Shown one piece after another: positions 13,451 through 28,400 of a DNA stretch of 64,000 nucleotides (positions within the stretch are counted from its first letter, which is position 1; each line of letters starts with the position of its first letter). The notes under the pieces were generated by a model. It made no database searches. It was not told the origin of the DNA and saw only the letters and a program-made list of their open reading frames with translations. The translations under genes were made by a program, and so were the position numbers. The stretch lies in contig CM029369.1 of NCBI GenBank assembly GCA_017165825.1, forward strand, positions 4,105,985-4,169,984, given 5' to 3'. The stretch comes from Hepsetus odoe. Taxonomy: Eukaryota; Chordata; Actinopteri; Characiformes; Hepsetidae.

Positions 13451-16400
13451 GTGAGTTCATTTTCAATAGCATATTTGAGATATTATGTAATATTTTAGGC
13501 TTCTTTGTAGATAGTGTATTCATTCCTAAATGTTTCTTCTGTTGTTTGAACAGAAATACCAAGTCCTCCTGCCAGGATTGGAGTTTCTGAAGTCACAAAG
13601 GACAGTGTAACAATTGTATGGTCAAAACCAGAGCATGATGGTGGAAGCAGGATTAAGAGCTACCTCATCGATGCCCTTGAGAAGGGTCAGCAGAAGTGGG
13701 TGAAGTGTGCCACCGTAAAAGCCAACACCCATAAAATTAAAAGCTTGAGGGAAAATGCAGAATACTTCTTTAGAGTTCGTGCTGAAAACCATGCTGGACT
13801 CAGCGAGCCAAAGGAAATGATTATTCCTGTCATTGTGAAAGATCAGCTTGGTGAGCATTGTTTGATCTTTTGGCTTCAATGTTAGTGAAATATTTTGCAT
13901 TATACAAATGAACTGAAACTGAATTAACTGCACTGAAATATCTGATTTTTGTCCACAGATGCCCCTGAGTTTAACATGAAGAACTTCCCACAGAACACTG
14001 TTTATGTGAGAGCAGGTTCAAATTTGAAGTTCGAGCTTCCTCTTACTGGCAAACCGATGCCAAAGGTGGCAATGACAAGAAACAATGTTCCAGTCAAGTG
14101 TGGAAAGAGATTCAGTTTTGAAGTAACCCCTGAAAGTCTCAATATTAACCTGAAAGAAAGCATAGCAAGTGATGCTGGAAGATACGATATTGTTGCATCC
14201 AACACAAGCGGAACAACCAAAATGTTTGTTAATATTCTGGTACTGGATAGACCTGGTCCTCCAACTGGTCCAGTTGAGATGAGCGATATTGGAGAAAAAA
14301 GTCTGAGTCTCAAATGGCTCCCACCCATATATGATGGTGGAAGCCCAGTGACCAACTATGTTGTTCTCAAGCGTGAAACTAGCACACCAGCTTGGGTGGA
14401 GGTGTCAACCACAGTTGCCAGGAATGCAATTAAAGTTACCAAACTTACCAAAGGAGAAGAATACCAGTTCAGAATTAAAGCAGAGAATCGCTTCGGCATC
14501 AGCAATCACATTGACTCCCAGACTGTCACTGTGAAGCTTCCTTATAGTGAGTATACATTTACTGCATTACATTTATGTTTCTGCACCAACTTTAAAAAAA
14601 GATCTCACACTTTAAACACTTATTCTAGCAATCCCTGGGCCACCATCAACACCATGGCTGGGCTTTGTTTCAAGAGAGAGCCTTACTGTCTGCTGGCACG
14701 AACCAGTTGTGGATGGAGGAAACCCAGTGTTTGGATACCATGTGCAAATGAAAGAAAGAAGCAGCACCCTGTGGCAGAAAGTAAACAAGACAGCCATCCC
14801 TGCTAATCAAATTAGAGTGACAAACATTTGCCCCGGAAGCATCTACGAATTCAAGGTTGCAGCTGAAAATGCTGCCGGTATTGGAAAATTCAGCAAGATA
14901 TCTGAGGAAGTCCTTGCTATTGATGCCTGTGGTATGTTACAGATTATGAAATGTCTGTATGTGCAGGAAAGATAGTATGTAAAGTCCTTCATCAAAGCTG
15001 TTGTTAAATGTTATATACCTTTTTATCATTATGATTTTAGAACCTCCGGCAAATGTGAGAATCTCTGAGGTTACAAAGAACTCTGTTAGCCTTGTCTGGC
15101 AGAAGCCTCCTTTTGATGGTGGAAGCAAGATCACTGGCTACATGGTTGAGAGAAGAGATGCTCCCAATGGCAGGTGGACAAAGGCCAACTTCACCAACAT
15201 CATTGAGACAAATTTCACTGTCTCAGGTTTAACACAGAATCAGTCTTATGAATTCAGAGTCTTTGTAAAGAATGCAGTGGGCTCTGTAAGCAACCCATCC
15301 CTTATTGCTGGACCCGTGACTTGCGTTGATGTTTCTGGTGAGTACTACAGTTTTATTTTAAAAAAATAATCTTTGGCAGACTTCTAATTTTACGTCCTTG
15401 AATATTAGATGATTAAGCAAGCACCATTTTTAAGCACCATTTCTAAATATTCCCTTTTAGGCGCTCCAGTAATCGACTTGCCTCCAGAGTACTTGGATGT
15501 CGTACAATATAAAGCTGGGGCTTCTGTCAAGATAAGACTTGGAATATTTGCTAAGCCTTTACCAACAATTGAATGGCTGAAGGATGGAAAGGAATTAGTG
15601 ACCAGTTCACAGCTTTCAATTGAGAGCACCACTGATTCCTCTGCCATTCTCATCAAGGATGCTACTCGTTTCCACACTGGAACATACGAAATCAAGATCA
15701 AGAATGTGTTTGGCACAGCTTCTGCCTCTGTCAGAATCCTGATTCTGGGTATGTGACCATTTGTGTTGCAAGCTTGAAATATATTTCATTACTGGTCATA
15801 GGTGATTAATGGGTAATGATATGTCTTTTTGAACATTTTTAGACAAACCTGGCCCTCCTGCTGGAGTCATCGATTTTAAGTCAGTGACTGCTGACAGCAT
15901 AAGTATTGCATGGGAACCAGTAGCAGACGAAGGAGGATCCAAAGTCACTCATTATATAGTGGAAAAAAGAGAGACAAGTCGAGCTGTGTGGTCAATCATT
16001 TCTGATTGTTTGGAGAAATACACAGTTTCTGTCCAGAAGCTGATCAGAGGAAGCGAATATGTCTTCCGTGTAAGAGGAGTGAACAAATTTGGACCTGGAG
16101 ATCCTCTGGAGTCTGAGCCCGTCATCGCCAAGAATGCTTTCGGTAATAAATTTTAGATACGGCTGTTAAGAAAATAAATAAATATTACTATATTATTAAT
16201 AAATAAATATAAATAATACATTCATTTCTGCATTTTAAATGTTTTGTTTAGTTACTCCTGGACAGCCTGCCACACCAGAGGCAACAGAAATCACCAGAAC
16301 TTCCATGAAGATTGTATGGCATAAACCAGGATTAGATGGCGGTAGCAGGGTTACAGGGTACTATTTACAGCGACGTGACAAGAAGAGTCTACGCTGGATA

Positions 16401-19400
16401 AAGGTTTACAAAGATCCTATCAGTGACACCACGGCGAAAATCCATCACCTGACTGAAGGAAATGAATACCAGTATCGTGTGTGTGCAATCAATAAAGCCG
16501 GAGAAGGTCCATTCTCTGATGTGTCTGACTTTTACAAAGCAGCTGATCCTGTTGGTGTGTATTTTTCATTGAATTATTCTAGTTTTATTACTATTATCTA
16601 ATTTTCTCTATTGTTTCTGATATTCTTTAATGTTCAAATATATATAACATGATGTGTGAACGTCTGCAGATACACCTTCTGAGCCAACTAAGCTGAAGGT
16701 GGTTGACTCCACCAAAACATCAATCACTCTCGGATGGTCAAAGCCTGAGTATGACGGTGGAAGTGAAATCACCAGCTATGTTGTGGAGAAAAGGATTGGT
16801 GAGGAAGGAGAATGGACAGTCATCAGTCATAAGGGTGAAGTCAGAACTTCAGAGTATGTTGCATCAGACCTTAAACCAGACGTGGACTACTTCTTCAGAG
16901 TATCTGCTGTAAATTGTGCTGGGCGTGGAGATCCAATAGAGATGGAGGAACCAGTCCAAGCTAAAGATATTCTTGGTTTGTACATAATTGCAGTACTGTA
17001 TATTTTCTGGATTTGTTTTACTTCAGGAATGTTTTATTTTATTTATTATTTCTTGTCCTTTTGCAGAGGAAGCCCAGGTTGACCCAGATGTTGCGATGAG
17101 GACTCATTACATTGTAAAGGCTGGAAAAGATGTTGAGATCATGGTGCCTCTCAAGGGTAGACCTGCTCCAAGTGTTTCTTGGAAGAAAGAAGACAGAAAC
17201 ATTGACAGTGATCCTAAATATGACATTCACACCACACCTACTTCATCATGCTTCGTGATTTCCCAAGTATCTCGAATCGATACTGGTAAATACACCATTG
17301 AGATATCAAATGGAGTAGGCCAGCCAAAATCATTGACATTGTCTGTGAAAGTACAGGACACTCCTTCCGCGTGCAGAAATCTGGTCTTGAAGGAAGTCAC
17401 TCGTGGCAAAGTAACCCTCTCCTGGGAGCCTCCTCTGCTTGATGGTGGCGCTGAAATCACAAACTATATTGTCGAGAAGAGAGACTCTTCAAAACGCACT
17501 TACGCTTCTGTGACAAACAAATGTATGGAAACTACATATGTCATTGAAGAGCTCTCTGAGAAGGCATCCTACTTCTTCCGTGTGTTAGCAGAAAACGAGA
17601 ATGGAATAGGTGATCCATGTGATACAGCAGAACCTGTAAAAGCCACTGAGAAACCAGGTCCTGTTAAAGATCTAGCTATGAAAGATTCCTCAAAGACATC
17701 AGTGACAATCCAGTGGAACAAGCCAGATTATGATGGCGGTAGCATTATTACAGACTACATTGTTGAAAAGAGAATTCAAGGACAGGAAGACTGGGCCGCT
17801 GCTGGCACGAATAAGCACTGTGAGCATGAGATCACAAAGCTTAAGGAACTCACAGAGATGTTCTTTAGAGTATGCTCAGTCAATGAGAAGGGCAAAAGTG
17901 ACTTTACAGAGATTGGTCCAATTAAAGTAAAGGACTACATCATACCACCAGAGGCAAACCTAGAGGAGTATCCTGATGGACAGGTCAGCGTGCGCCTTGG
18001 CCATAATGTTCATATTGAGTTGCCATACAAAGGTAAACCACGGCCAGCTATTCTTTGGCTGAAGGACAATTTGCCACTAAAAGAAAGCGATAAGATCCGC
18101 TTCAAGAAGACAGAGACCAAGGCGACCCTTAAGATAAAGAATGTGGAAAAAGAGAACGGTGGTAAATATACACTTACTCTTGACAACAAAGTCTGCAGGA
18201 AGTCATTCCACATACATGTCATCACCCTAGGACCGCCTTCCAGGCCCATTGGACCCATTCGCTTGGATGAGGTCAGGGCAGAAAGCATAATGATATCATG
18301 GGATGAACCAAATGATGACGGCGGTGGAGAAATCACCTGCTATAATGTTGAAAAACGTGACACATCTCAGACGGACTGGAAGATGGCTTGTTCAACTGTG
18401 ATTGGAACGTCATTCAAGGTGCCAAACTTAATCAAAGGAATTCAGTATCAGTTCAGAGTATGCGCAGAGAATCGCTACGGTGTAAGTGAGCCTCTGACTT
18501 CACAAAATGTTATTGCCAAGCATGAGTTCAGACCACCAGGTCCCCCAGGCATGCCATTCGTCTACAACATCACCAATGATGGAATGACACTTCAGTGGGA
18601 TGCGCCTATCTTCGATGGTGGTTGTCCAGTACTTGGATACCATGTTGAAAAGAAGGAAACAAACAGCATCATGTGGCAGAAGGTCAATCCACTTTTAATC
18701 ACAGCAAAAGAATACAGGGTTATTGGTCTTATTGAAGGCCTGCAATACCAGTTCAGGGTTTATGCTCAGAATGACGCCGGAAACAGTCGTATGAGTGATG
18801 AGAGCAAACCATTCATGGCGGTTTCTCCTGTTGGTGAGTTCATTTATCTAACATTTATGTTTCAATGCTTCTAAAACAATGAGTGGGAAAATGAAGTGTT
18901 TACATTATGTGTGTTTATTTTAGATCCTCCTGGTACTCCTGACTATGTTGATGTGACAAGTGAATCTGTGAAACTGAAATGGGACGCACCCAAAAGAGAC
19001 GGTGGAAGCAAAATTGTTGCCTACAATGTTGAAAAACGCCAAGGACAAGGTCGTTGGCTCAAGACCAACTTCTCAGATGTAACCGATACTGAATTCATAG
19101 TGACGGGCCTAGCTTGTGGTGAGCGCTATGAATTCAGGATTATAGCAAGAAATGCCATCGGCACTATAAGCCCACCTTCTCAGTCTTCTGGCTATGTTCT
19201 CATCAGAGATGAAAGTGGTAGGCACATTACAGATGAATTACGTTTACATTATTATATACAATTTCATAATGCACACTTTTCTAACAAACATCACAATGCA
19301 AGTTTTAATAAATGCACGTTTCCCCCCCTTATAGTCGCTCCAAACATTGAATTTGGTCAAGAGTACTTTGAGGGAGTTGCTATTACAGCAGGAGAAAACC

Positions 19401-22400
19401 TCAGGCTTAAAGTCACAATTACAGGAAGGCCAACACCCAAGGTCACGTGGTTCAGGGATGGCGTGGAATTGACTAAGAAGTTGGCAGACATCATAACAGT
19501 TGCTGGCTCAAGCACTCTCTTTATCCGAGATGCTGACCGCTCTCACCGTGGCATCTACGCTGTAGAAGCCAAGAATGTCTGCGGAACCAAAAAGGAGCAA
19601 ATGAAAGTTGAAGTCTTTGGTATGGATAATTAGAATTGTTTCTAGCTCGATTTTTGTTAACTGCATTTTGTGTATTGCGTCTAACTTTCTTGATGTTTTG
19701 TAGACACACCTGGAGAGCCTGCTGGACCAATTGTCTTTACAAACATATCTGAGGGCAAAGTAACACTTTCATGGAATCCACCAGAGAATGACGGCTGCTC
19801 TGAGGTCACTCATTACGTAATTGAAAAGCGTGAGACCTCCAAAATTTCCTGGACGCTAGTTACAGACGAGTGTAAGGAATGCACTTACAACGCCACCAAG
19901 CTGATTAAGACCAATGAGTATCAGTTCCGTGTGTCTGCAGTCAACAGGTTTGGTGTCAGTAGACCAATAGACTCTGCTCCTGTCATTGCACAAATGCAAT
20001 ACAGTAAGTTTGCCTTAAAAAAGCTCAACTTCTAAGTCTTCACTTGCAAACTGTGCACAAAAAGCTAAACAAAATATGTTTTCCTTCCTGCAGCTACCCC
20101 AGACCCTCCTGGTACTCCAGATGCAACAGCTGTTGATGGAGAAAGTATTACAATCAGCTGGGCTCCACCAACAAATGATGGTGGAAATCCAGTGAAGCAT
20201 TACATCGTTGAAAGACGTGAGAAGAAGACTGGACGCTGGTTAAAGGTCTTAACCAGGAAACCCATCGTTGAACCTGCACACAGAGTGACTCATCTGACTG
20301 AGAATGTGGAATATGAATTCCGCGTTTATGCAGTAAACGATGCTGGAGTTGGAGCTCCTAGCAATATTTCAATACCTATTAAATGTGCAGAGCCAACTGA
20401 AGAGCCGGATGCTCCTTCAATTGTTAATGTCACAGATACCACCAACACCTCTGTAAGTCTGGAATGGACCAGGCCTGGCTATGACGGTGGTATGGAAGTT
20501 CATGGTTACATTATCGAGATGTGCAAGGGAGCTGAAAAAGAATGGCATAGAATCAATGATGAGCTTTGCCATGTCACAAAGTACACTGCAACTGGTTTGC
20601 AAACCGGCACAGATTATAAATTCCGCATTATCGCCGTCAATGCTATTGGAAAGGGTGAAGCAAAAGAGATTTCTGAACCAGTGCAAGCAGTGGATAGACT
20701 GGCTGCACCAGAGATTGAAATCGATGCCAGCTTCCAACAAACACACATTGTCAAAAGTGGAAGCAGTGCATGTCTCCGCATTTCTTTCAAAGGAAAACCA
20801 CCACCATCTGCTTCCTGGAAAAAGGTGGATGGAGAAATCAGCGTCCTGGCAGATACAACTACCACAGACACTTTCACTTCTTTGACACTTGAGAACTGTA
20901 CACGGTATGATAGCGGGAAATACACTCTTGCCCTTGAGAACAGCAGCGGTAGCACATCTATTACTTTTACTGTTAAAGTGCTAGACACACCTGGAGCTCC
21001 AGGTCCTCTCACATTCAAGGAGGTGACAAGAGGGGCCCTTTCTTTCCTGTGGGAGCCTCCAGTCAATGATGGCGGTGCCCGTGTTCATCACTACCTCGTG
21101 GAGAAGAGAGAGGCCAGCCGTCGTACATGGACAGAGGCGGCACCTAAGTGTACTCAAACCAGCCTAAGAGTTTGTGATCTTCTGGAAGGAGTTCCCTACT
21201 TTTTCAGAGTCATGGCAGAAAATCAATATGGCCTTGGTGAAGCATATGAAATGACTGAGCCAATTGTTGCCACTGCTGAACCAGCTCCACCGAAGAGACT
21301 TGACATTGCTGATACCACTGATACGACAGTTACACTTGCTTGGTTGAAGCCTGAGCATGATGGTGGAAGCCGCATCACGGCTTATTGTGTTGAGGCCAAA
21401 GAAAAGGGAACAGATAAATGGGTTGTTAGTGGTTCTACCAAAAACTTAAGTCATGTAGTTGAAGGTCTAAAAGAAGGAATGGAATATGAATTCCGTGTCA
21501 AAGCAAAGAATGATGCAGGGTTCAGCCTACCTAGAGAAGCCTTCTCCTCTGTTGTCGTTAAAGAACCCCGCATTGAGCCTACTGCAGATCTCAGTGGCAT
21601 TACCAATCAGCTCATCAATTGCAAGACTGGTGGATCATTCGAGATCGATGTCCCAATTAGTGGTAGACCAGCTCCAAAAGTGACTTGGAAGCTTGAAGAA
21701 ATGAGGCTTAAGCAGACTGACAGAGTTTCTATCAAGACAACCAAGAACAGGACCACTCTCTCTGTTAAAGAGAGCATGCGAGGTGATGGAGGACGATACT
21801 TCCTTATCCTGGAAAATGTCACTGGCACTAAAACTTTTACTGTCACTGTCAACGTCATTGGTAGACCCAGTCCTCCAGAGGGCCCTATTCAGATTTCTTC
21901 AATTACATCAGAGGCCTGTAAACTGGCCTGGAATGAGCCTGAAGATGACGGTGGAACTGAGATAACCAACTACATTGTTGAGAAGCGTGAATCTGGCTCC
22001 ACTGCCTGGCAGCTTGTTAACTCCAGTGTGAAACGCACATCATTCCATGTCAGTCACCTTACAAAGTATATGCAGTACACATTCCGGGTTTGTGCTGAAA
22101 ACAGATTTGGTGTGAGCAAACCAACTGAGTCTGAGACAATTGTTGCAGAGCATCCATTTGGTGAGCAGAAAAAATCAGTTTGAGCTCTTGTTTAAACAAT
22201 GTTATTTTAATTAAAAGGCTAATTTTATTCAATGCTTTTTTGTCACAGTTCCATCAGGGCCTCCAACTCGGCCAGAAGTGATTGCTGTTACTGCTAACAG
22301 CATGAGCATCCGCTGGGAAGAACCATTCCATGATGGCGGTAGCAAGGTCACTGGGTACTGGATTGAAAAGAAGGAGCGCAACACCATTCTCTGGGTCAGA

Positions 22401-25400
22401 GAGAACACCATCCCATGCTTTGACTGCTACTACAAGGTGGATGGCCTTATTGAAGGTCTTGAGTACCAGTTCAGAGTGTATGCAATGAATAACGCCGGCC
22501 TGAGCAAAGCCAGTGAAGCATCAAAGAGAGCTGTGGCTCAAAATCCAGTTGGTAAGGTTCCAAATATTTGTGTACTTAAGTGTTTCCTTTCACTTGTTTT
22601 TTTATTTTTTTTATTTTACAAACATGCTGATTTTTTGATGTATGTATCTCTCAAGATCCCCCAGGAAAGCCCGAAGTGACTAATGTGTCAAGATCAACCG
22701 TTTCAATTAAGTGGTCTGTGCCAATGAACGATGGTGGAAGCCCAATTACAGGGTACATTGTTGAGCGCAAGCCTTACACTGTCACTGGCGAAGGCCGTTG
22801 GCTAAAGTGCAACTACACCAATGTTACCGATACAAACTTCACCATCACTGCACTGGGAGAAGGAGAGGTGTATGAGTTCCACGTGATTGCCAAGAACACT
22901 AACGGAGTGCACAGTTTGCCATCAGTTTCAACAGGACCAGTGACTTGCAAAGCAGAATACAGTAAGACATTTGCAGGATTTTTCTACGAGAGTGGGCTAG
23001 TGCTGTTCTTGAAAATCTATAGCGATCTTTTTTCTGTTTTGCAGCTCCTCCAAAAGCAGAGCTGGACAGTAAGCTTCTTGCGGACACAGTTACAATCCGA
23101 GCAGGCTCAGACCTCGTCCTTGATGCTGCCATTGGTGGTAAGCCTGATCCGAAAGTCTGCTGGGCCAAGGGCGAGAAAGAGTTATACCACTGTGAGAAAT
23201 ACGCTCTACAGTATACCAACACCCGTGCTTTGGCCATCATAAAGTTCTGTGATAGAGACGACACTGGAAAGTATGTTCTGACAGTGAAGAATGCCAGTGG
23301 AACAAAAACAGCTGAAGTCAACGTAAAGGTGCTTGGTAAGTGAAATAAAGCTCCAACCTGGGAGATATATAGATTTATAGATAGATACTGTGTAGTAGTT
23401 GTACACTTAGAGCCAGAAATGTCCTACGGAGCTGTTTCCTGTGTACTTTTTTACAGACACGCCCGGCCCATGCCAGGAGATTACCGTAAGCAATGTGACT
23501 AAGGAGAAATGCAAGCTGTCCTGGAAGGAGCCACTAGAGAATGGCGGTGACCCCATCGCACACTACATTGTGGAGAGGAGAGACACCAACAGACTCAACT
23601 GGGTCATCGTGGATGTGGAATGCAAGGCCCTCACCTATGAAATCACCAGACTTTTCAAAAACAATGAATATATTTTCCGAGTTAGAGGTGTGAACAAGTA
23701 CGGAGCAGGCGTGACACTGCAGTCTTCACCAATCATTGCCCGCAACTCATTCAGTAAGTATGACACTTAACAAAATGACTTAAAAACTCAAAAGGGTTTG
23801 CCGATTAAAGCTCCTCCTCAATCTCCTGCAGCTGTCCCATCACCTCCGGGAGCCCCGGAAATCCTTGCTGTTGGAAAAGACTTTGCAACAATTGAGTGGC
23901 TGAAACCTGAAAATGATGGAGGAAGTGAAATCACAAACTACTTGATTGAAAAGAAAGAGAGAAAGAGCATCCGATGGATTAAAGTAAATAGAGATTCTAT
24001 TCTTAAGGACACGTCCTTCAAGGTCACAGATCTGCTAGAGGGCAACATTTATCAGTTCCGCGTGACAGCCATGAATGCTGCTGGGGACAGCGAGCCCAGT
24101 GATCTGTCCATGTATGCTGTCTGCAGAATACCAACAGGTACATTATTCCATCAAATGCTATGGATTATCTAGAAGAGATACTGCATTTTAATTACATATA
24201 TTTTAATGAATTGTACCACATTTCTACTACAGGCAAGCCAGATGCTCCTTCAATTCCACGTGTAACAGACACACACAAGGACAGCATCAGTCTTGCCTGG
24301 GCCAGACCAGTGGAAGATGGTGGTGCTGATGTTCTTGGTTACATTCTTGAAATGCAAGAAGCTGGTGATGAGAAGTGGACCAAGACCCATGAGAAGACTA
24401 TTAGAAGCACAGAATACACAGTGACGGGTCTAAGCTCTTCCAAAAAGTACTGTTTCAGAGTCGCCGCTGTCAATGTCAATGGAACAGGTGACTTCAGTGA
24501 TTCATGTACTGAAGTAGAGCCTATTGAAAGAATCGGTAAGGTTTTTTGTTTTTTTTTTATAGTTAAAATGTACTTCATGACACACATTTCCAAGCTGCCA
24601 TAATCACAAAATTTCTTTTCTCAGAAATTCCCGATCTTGATCTTCCTGATGATCTCAAGAAGACTATTTGCCTCAGAGCTGGAGGTTCTCTTCGTCTTCA
24701 TATTACCGTCACTGGAAGACCAGTTCCAGCTATCACCTGGAGCAAACCTGGTGTTGATCTCCAGAGCCGTGGTTTCATTGAAGTGACCAATACTGCCACA
24801 ACCCTGATTATTGACAAAGTACACCGCTATGATGCTGGAAAATACACCATTGAAGCTTCCAGTTCTGCTGGCAAGAAGGACGCTAGTATTCTTGTGAAGA
24901 TCTATGGTATGTTTAGAAAAAAAAATATATGGAACATATAAGGAACATGCTATAATAGCAGTAGCATCAGTATGACAGTAGTTTCATAATCATGTTTCCT
25001 TTACTTTTCAGACACCCCTGGACCACCAGGTGTAATTAAAATCAAAGAGCTCACAAAAGACTCTGCTCATCTTACCTGGGATGCTCCTGAGGTTGATGGT
25101 GGAGCACCTGTTAATAATTACATCATTGAGAGAAGAGAAACATCAATGAGAGCCTACAAAACCGTAACTTCCAAATGCAGCAAGACATCATACAAAATAA
25201 CAGGCCTGGAAGAGGGAATGCTCTACTACTTCAGAGTCTTACCAGAAAACATCTATGGCATAGGTGAACCTTGTGAGACACCAGATGCTGTGTTGGTGTG
25301 TGAAGTTCCATTGCCTCCAGCTAAGCTGGATGTTGTAGATGTCACAAAAACATCGGTAACTATTGGATGGGAGAAACCTGAATATGACGGAGGCAGCAGG

Positions 25401-28400
25401 CTCACTGGCTACATTGTTGAGGCTTGTAAGGCCGGTACAGACAAATGGATGAGGGTTGCCACTTTGAAATTAACAGACTTTGAGTTCACTATTGAAAAGC
25501 TGAATGAAAACGAGCAGTACCTCTTCAGGGTGCGTGCCGTCAACAGCAGAGGAATTGGTGAGCCCAAAGAAACTGTGACCGCAGTGACAGTACAAGAGCA
25601 AAGAGGTATTTACCAAAATCTTTTGATAATTGATCTATAACTAGGGCTGCTTCAGGGCTCCTTTCTATTGTGAGTCCTGAAAACTAATTCTAGGAGCTTA
25701 TGTTTGCAGTGCATTAACCAAACAAAAAATCAGGTACAAATTAATATGAAATTCACATTCATTTAGCTTAGAAAGTTACAACAATGCCACTGTATAATGT
25801 GGACCATAATGGCCCATTTTTTGTTATAAACTTCAACCTTTACATTTCAGTTATGCCAAAGGTCGATCTATCAAGCATTCCACAAAAGATGATCAGTGTT
25901 TTGGCTGGCAAACCCCTTGAACTTCATTTCCCAATCATTGGAAGACCACCTCCAGTTTGCTCTTGGTTCTTCAATGACAAAAAGTTGAAAGTGAGCGAAC
26001 GTGTGAAGATCCAGTCAACTGCGAAGTTCACCAAGTTAACAATCCATGACACCACCATTGATGATACTGGAGAGTATCTGCTTGAAGTGAAGAATATTAC
26101 AGGAATCACTACAGAAACGATCAAAGTAATCATACTTGGTAAGCCATTATCCAACTAGTCCCACTTATAATGTGATTCTGAAAAGCAGATTTCAAAAGAA
26201 AACTTAAACTCCTTTCTCCTCTACAGCTAAACCTGATCAGCCTACAGGACCAATTCTGTTTGATGAGATCGATGCAACTTCAGTTACAATAAGCTGGAAC
26301 CCACCAGAGAGAGATGGTGGTGCTCCTGTCTCTAACTATGTGGTTGAGCAACGTGATGCTCACCGTCCAGGATGGGTACCTGTCTCTGAATCAGTTAGCC
26401 GGCCAGTATTTAAGTTTGACAGATTAACAGAAGGAGATGAATATGTCTTCCGGGTAGCAGCAGTCAATCGCTATGGTACTGGAGAGTTCTTGCAGTCTGA
26501 TGTTGTGGAATGCAGGAGCTTCAAATGTAAGGGAATGCCTATCTCCAGATTTAAATGCAATTGTAGAAGTTTCACATGCAGTTATGCTAACTTAAACCAT
26601 TTCTTTTGTGACAGCTATTCCGGGACCACCAGGCCGACCTGTGGTGTTTGATGCTTCTCGTGATGGCATGACCATTGCATGGGAACCACCAGATGAAGAT
26701 GGTGGATTAGAGGTATCTGGCTATATCATTGAGCGCAAAGAGGTCAGGTCTGACAGATGGGTGCGTGCCAATAAAAACCCCGTGACCATGACAAGATACA
26801 GATCCACTGGTCTGATTGATGGCCTTGAGTATGAACACAGAGTGACAGCCATCAATGCTAGAGGTGTTGGTAAACCCAGTCTCCTCTCCAAGCCTGCTGT
26901 AGCAACCGATCCAGTTGGTAAGTATATTTTTCCATACTGGGCATTTATATAGGTTAAATCTTAGTAATTCTATCAGGGTGTGAAAATGTGTAGTTCAGCC
27001 AGTTATTTAACCTTCTGACCATCTCTACAGATCCACCTGGCTCACCTCAAAACCCAAGAGTCACAGACACCACAAAGACATCCGTGTCACTGGCCTGGAA
27101 TCCACCTGATGAAGAGGGCAGCTCTAAGGTCTCGGGTTATCTGATTGAGATGCAGAAGGTTGGTTCTGTAGCCTGGATCAAATGCAATACCACACCATCA
27201 ATGATTTGTGAATACACTCTGACCAAGATGCCCCAAGGAGAGGAGTTCAAATTCAGAGTGATGGCCTGTAATGCTGGCGGACCTGGCGAACCTGCTGAGG
27301 TGCCAGGAACAGTCACTGTGAAAGAAATGCTTGGTATGATCTTACTTAAAAAATCTTATAGTGCTATAGAAATAGTATTAAAAATATTATAAATACCTAA
27401 AACATTTTAGTATTGAAGTGCTTTTTTCAGTTAATAACTCCCAGATTTTGCAATGTTCCTTTATTTCAGAACCTCCAAGTTATGATCTTGACATTAAGTA
27501 CAAAGACGTCTTTGTTGTGAGACATGGAGCAGTTATCAAACTTTCAGTTCCCATCAAAGGCAAACCAACACCTATCTGCAAATGGACGAAGGATGGAAGT
27601 GAGGTCTCTACCCGTGCAATGATTGCTTCCAGTGAAGATGTTACTGAGCTAGTTATCAAGAACGCTGAAAAGTCTGACTCTGGAGTATACGTTCTCCATC
27701 TTGAAAACAAATGTGGCAAAAAAATATTGCAGATCAAGGTTAAGATCATTGGTCGTCCATCAGCACCAGAAGGTCCTCTTGGATTTGATGATATCCAGGC
27801 TCGTTCTGTAAGAGTCAGCTGGAAACCACCCAAAGATGATGGCGGTACCGAAATTCTCGGATACATTGTGGAGAGGCGCGAGTCACAAAAGGCCGCCTGG
27901 TACACCGTAGACTCACGGGTGGTTGACACGTCTCTGGTGGTTAAAGGACTACATGAAAATGTTAAGTACCACTTCAAGGTCACAGCAGAAAATAGGTTTG
28001 GAATCAGCAGTTCCCTAAAATCCGAACAACCCATCATACCAAAGACTCCAATCTGTAAGTATTTTTTCAACTACCTTTGGCAAGCACACCAAATAATGTT
28101 TATCAGCTGTATATTATAGACATTCCATGTTTTCCAAAATCAAAAGGTGTGCCAGAAGCTCCAAGTACACCCCCAGAGATCATGGATGTCACTAAGAACC
28201 ATGCTGCTTTAGCCTGGAATAAACCCAAAGATGATGGTGGATCTCCAATTACCGGATACTTTGTTGAATACAAAGTGGCGTCATCTGATAAGTGGGTTCG
28301 TCATGAGTCCAAGCTTACTACTACGATGTACACTCTCAGTGGTCTCACTGCTGATGCAGAATATCAGTTCCGTGTGATCGCTGTGAATGATATTGGAGAG

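Noticed and set aside
28120..28146. Nine extra residues at the start of titin exon 28
   Set aside because: Not taken as the main form because the downstream acceptor gives the standard 303-nt Fn3 exon; kept only as a possible alternative.
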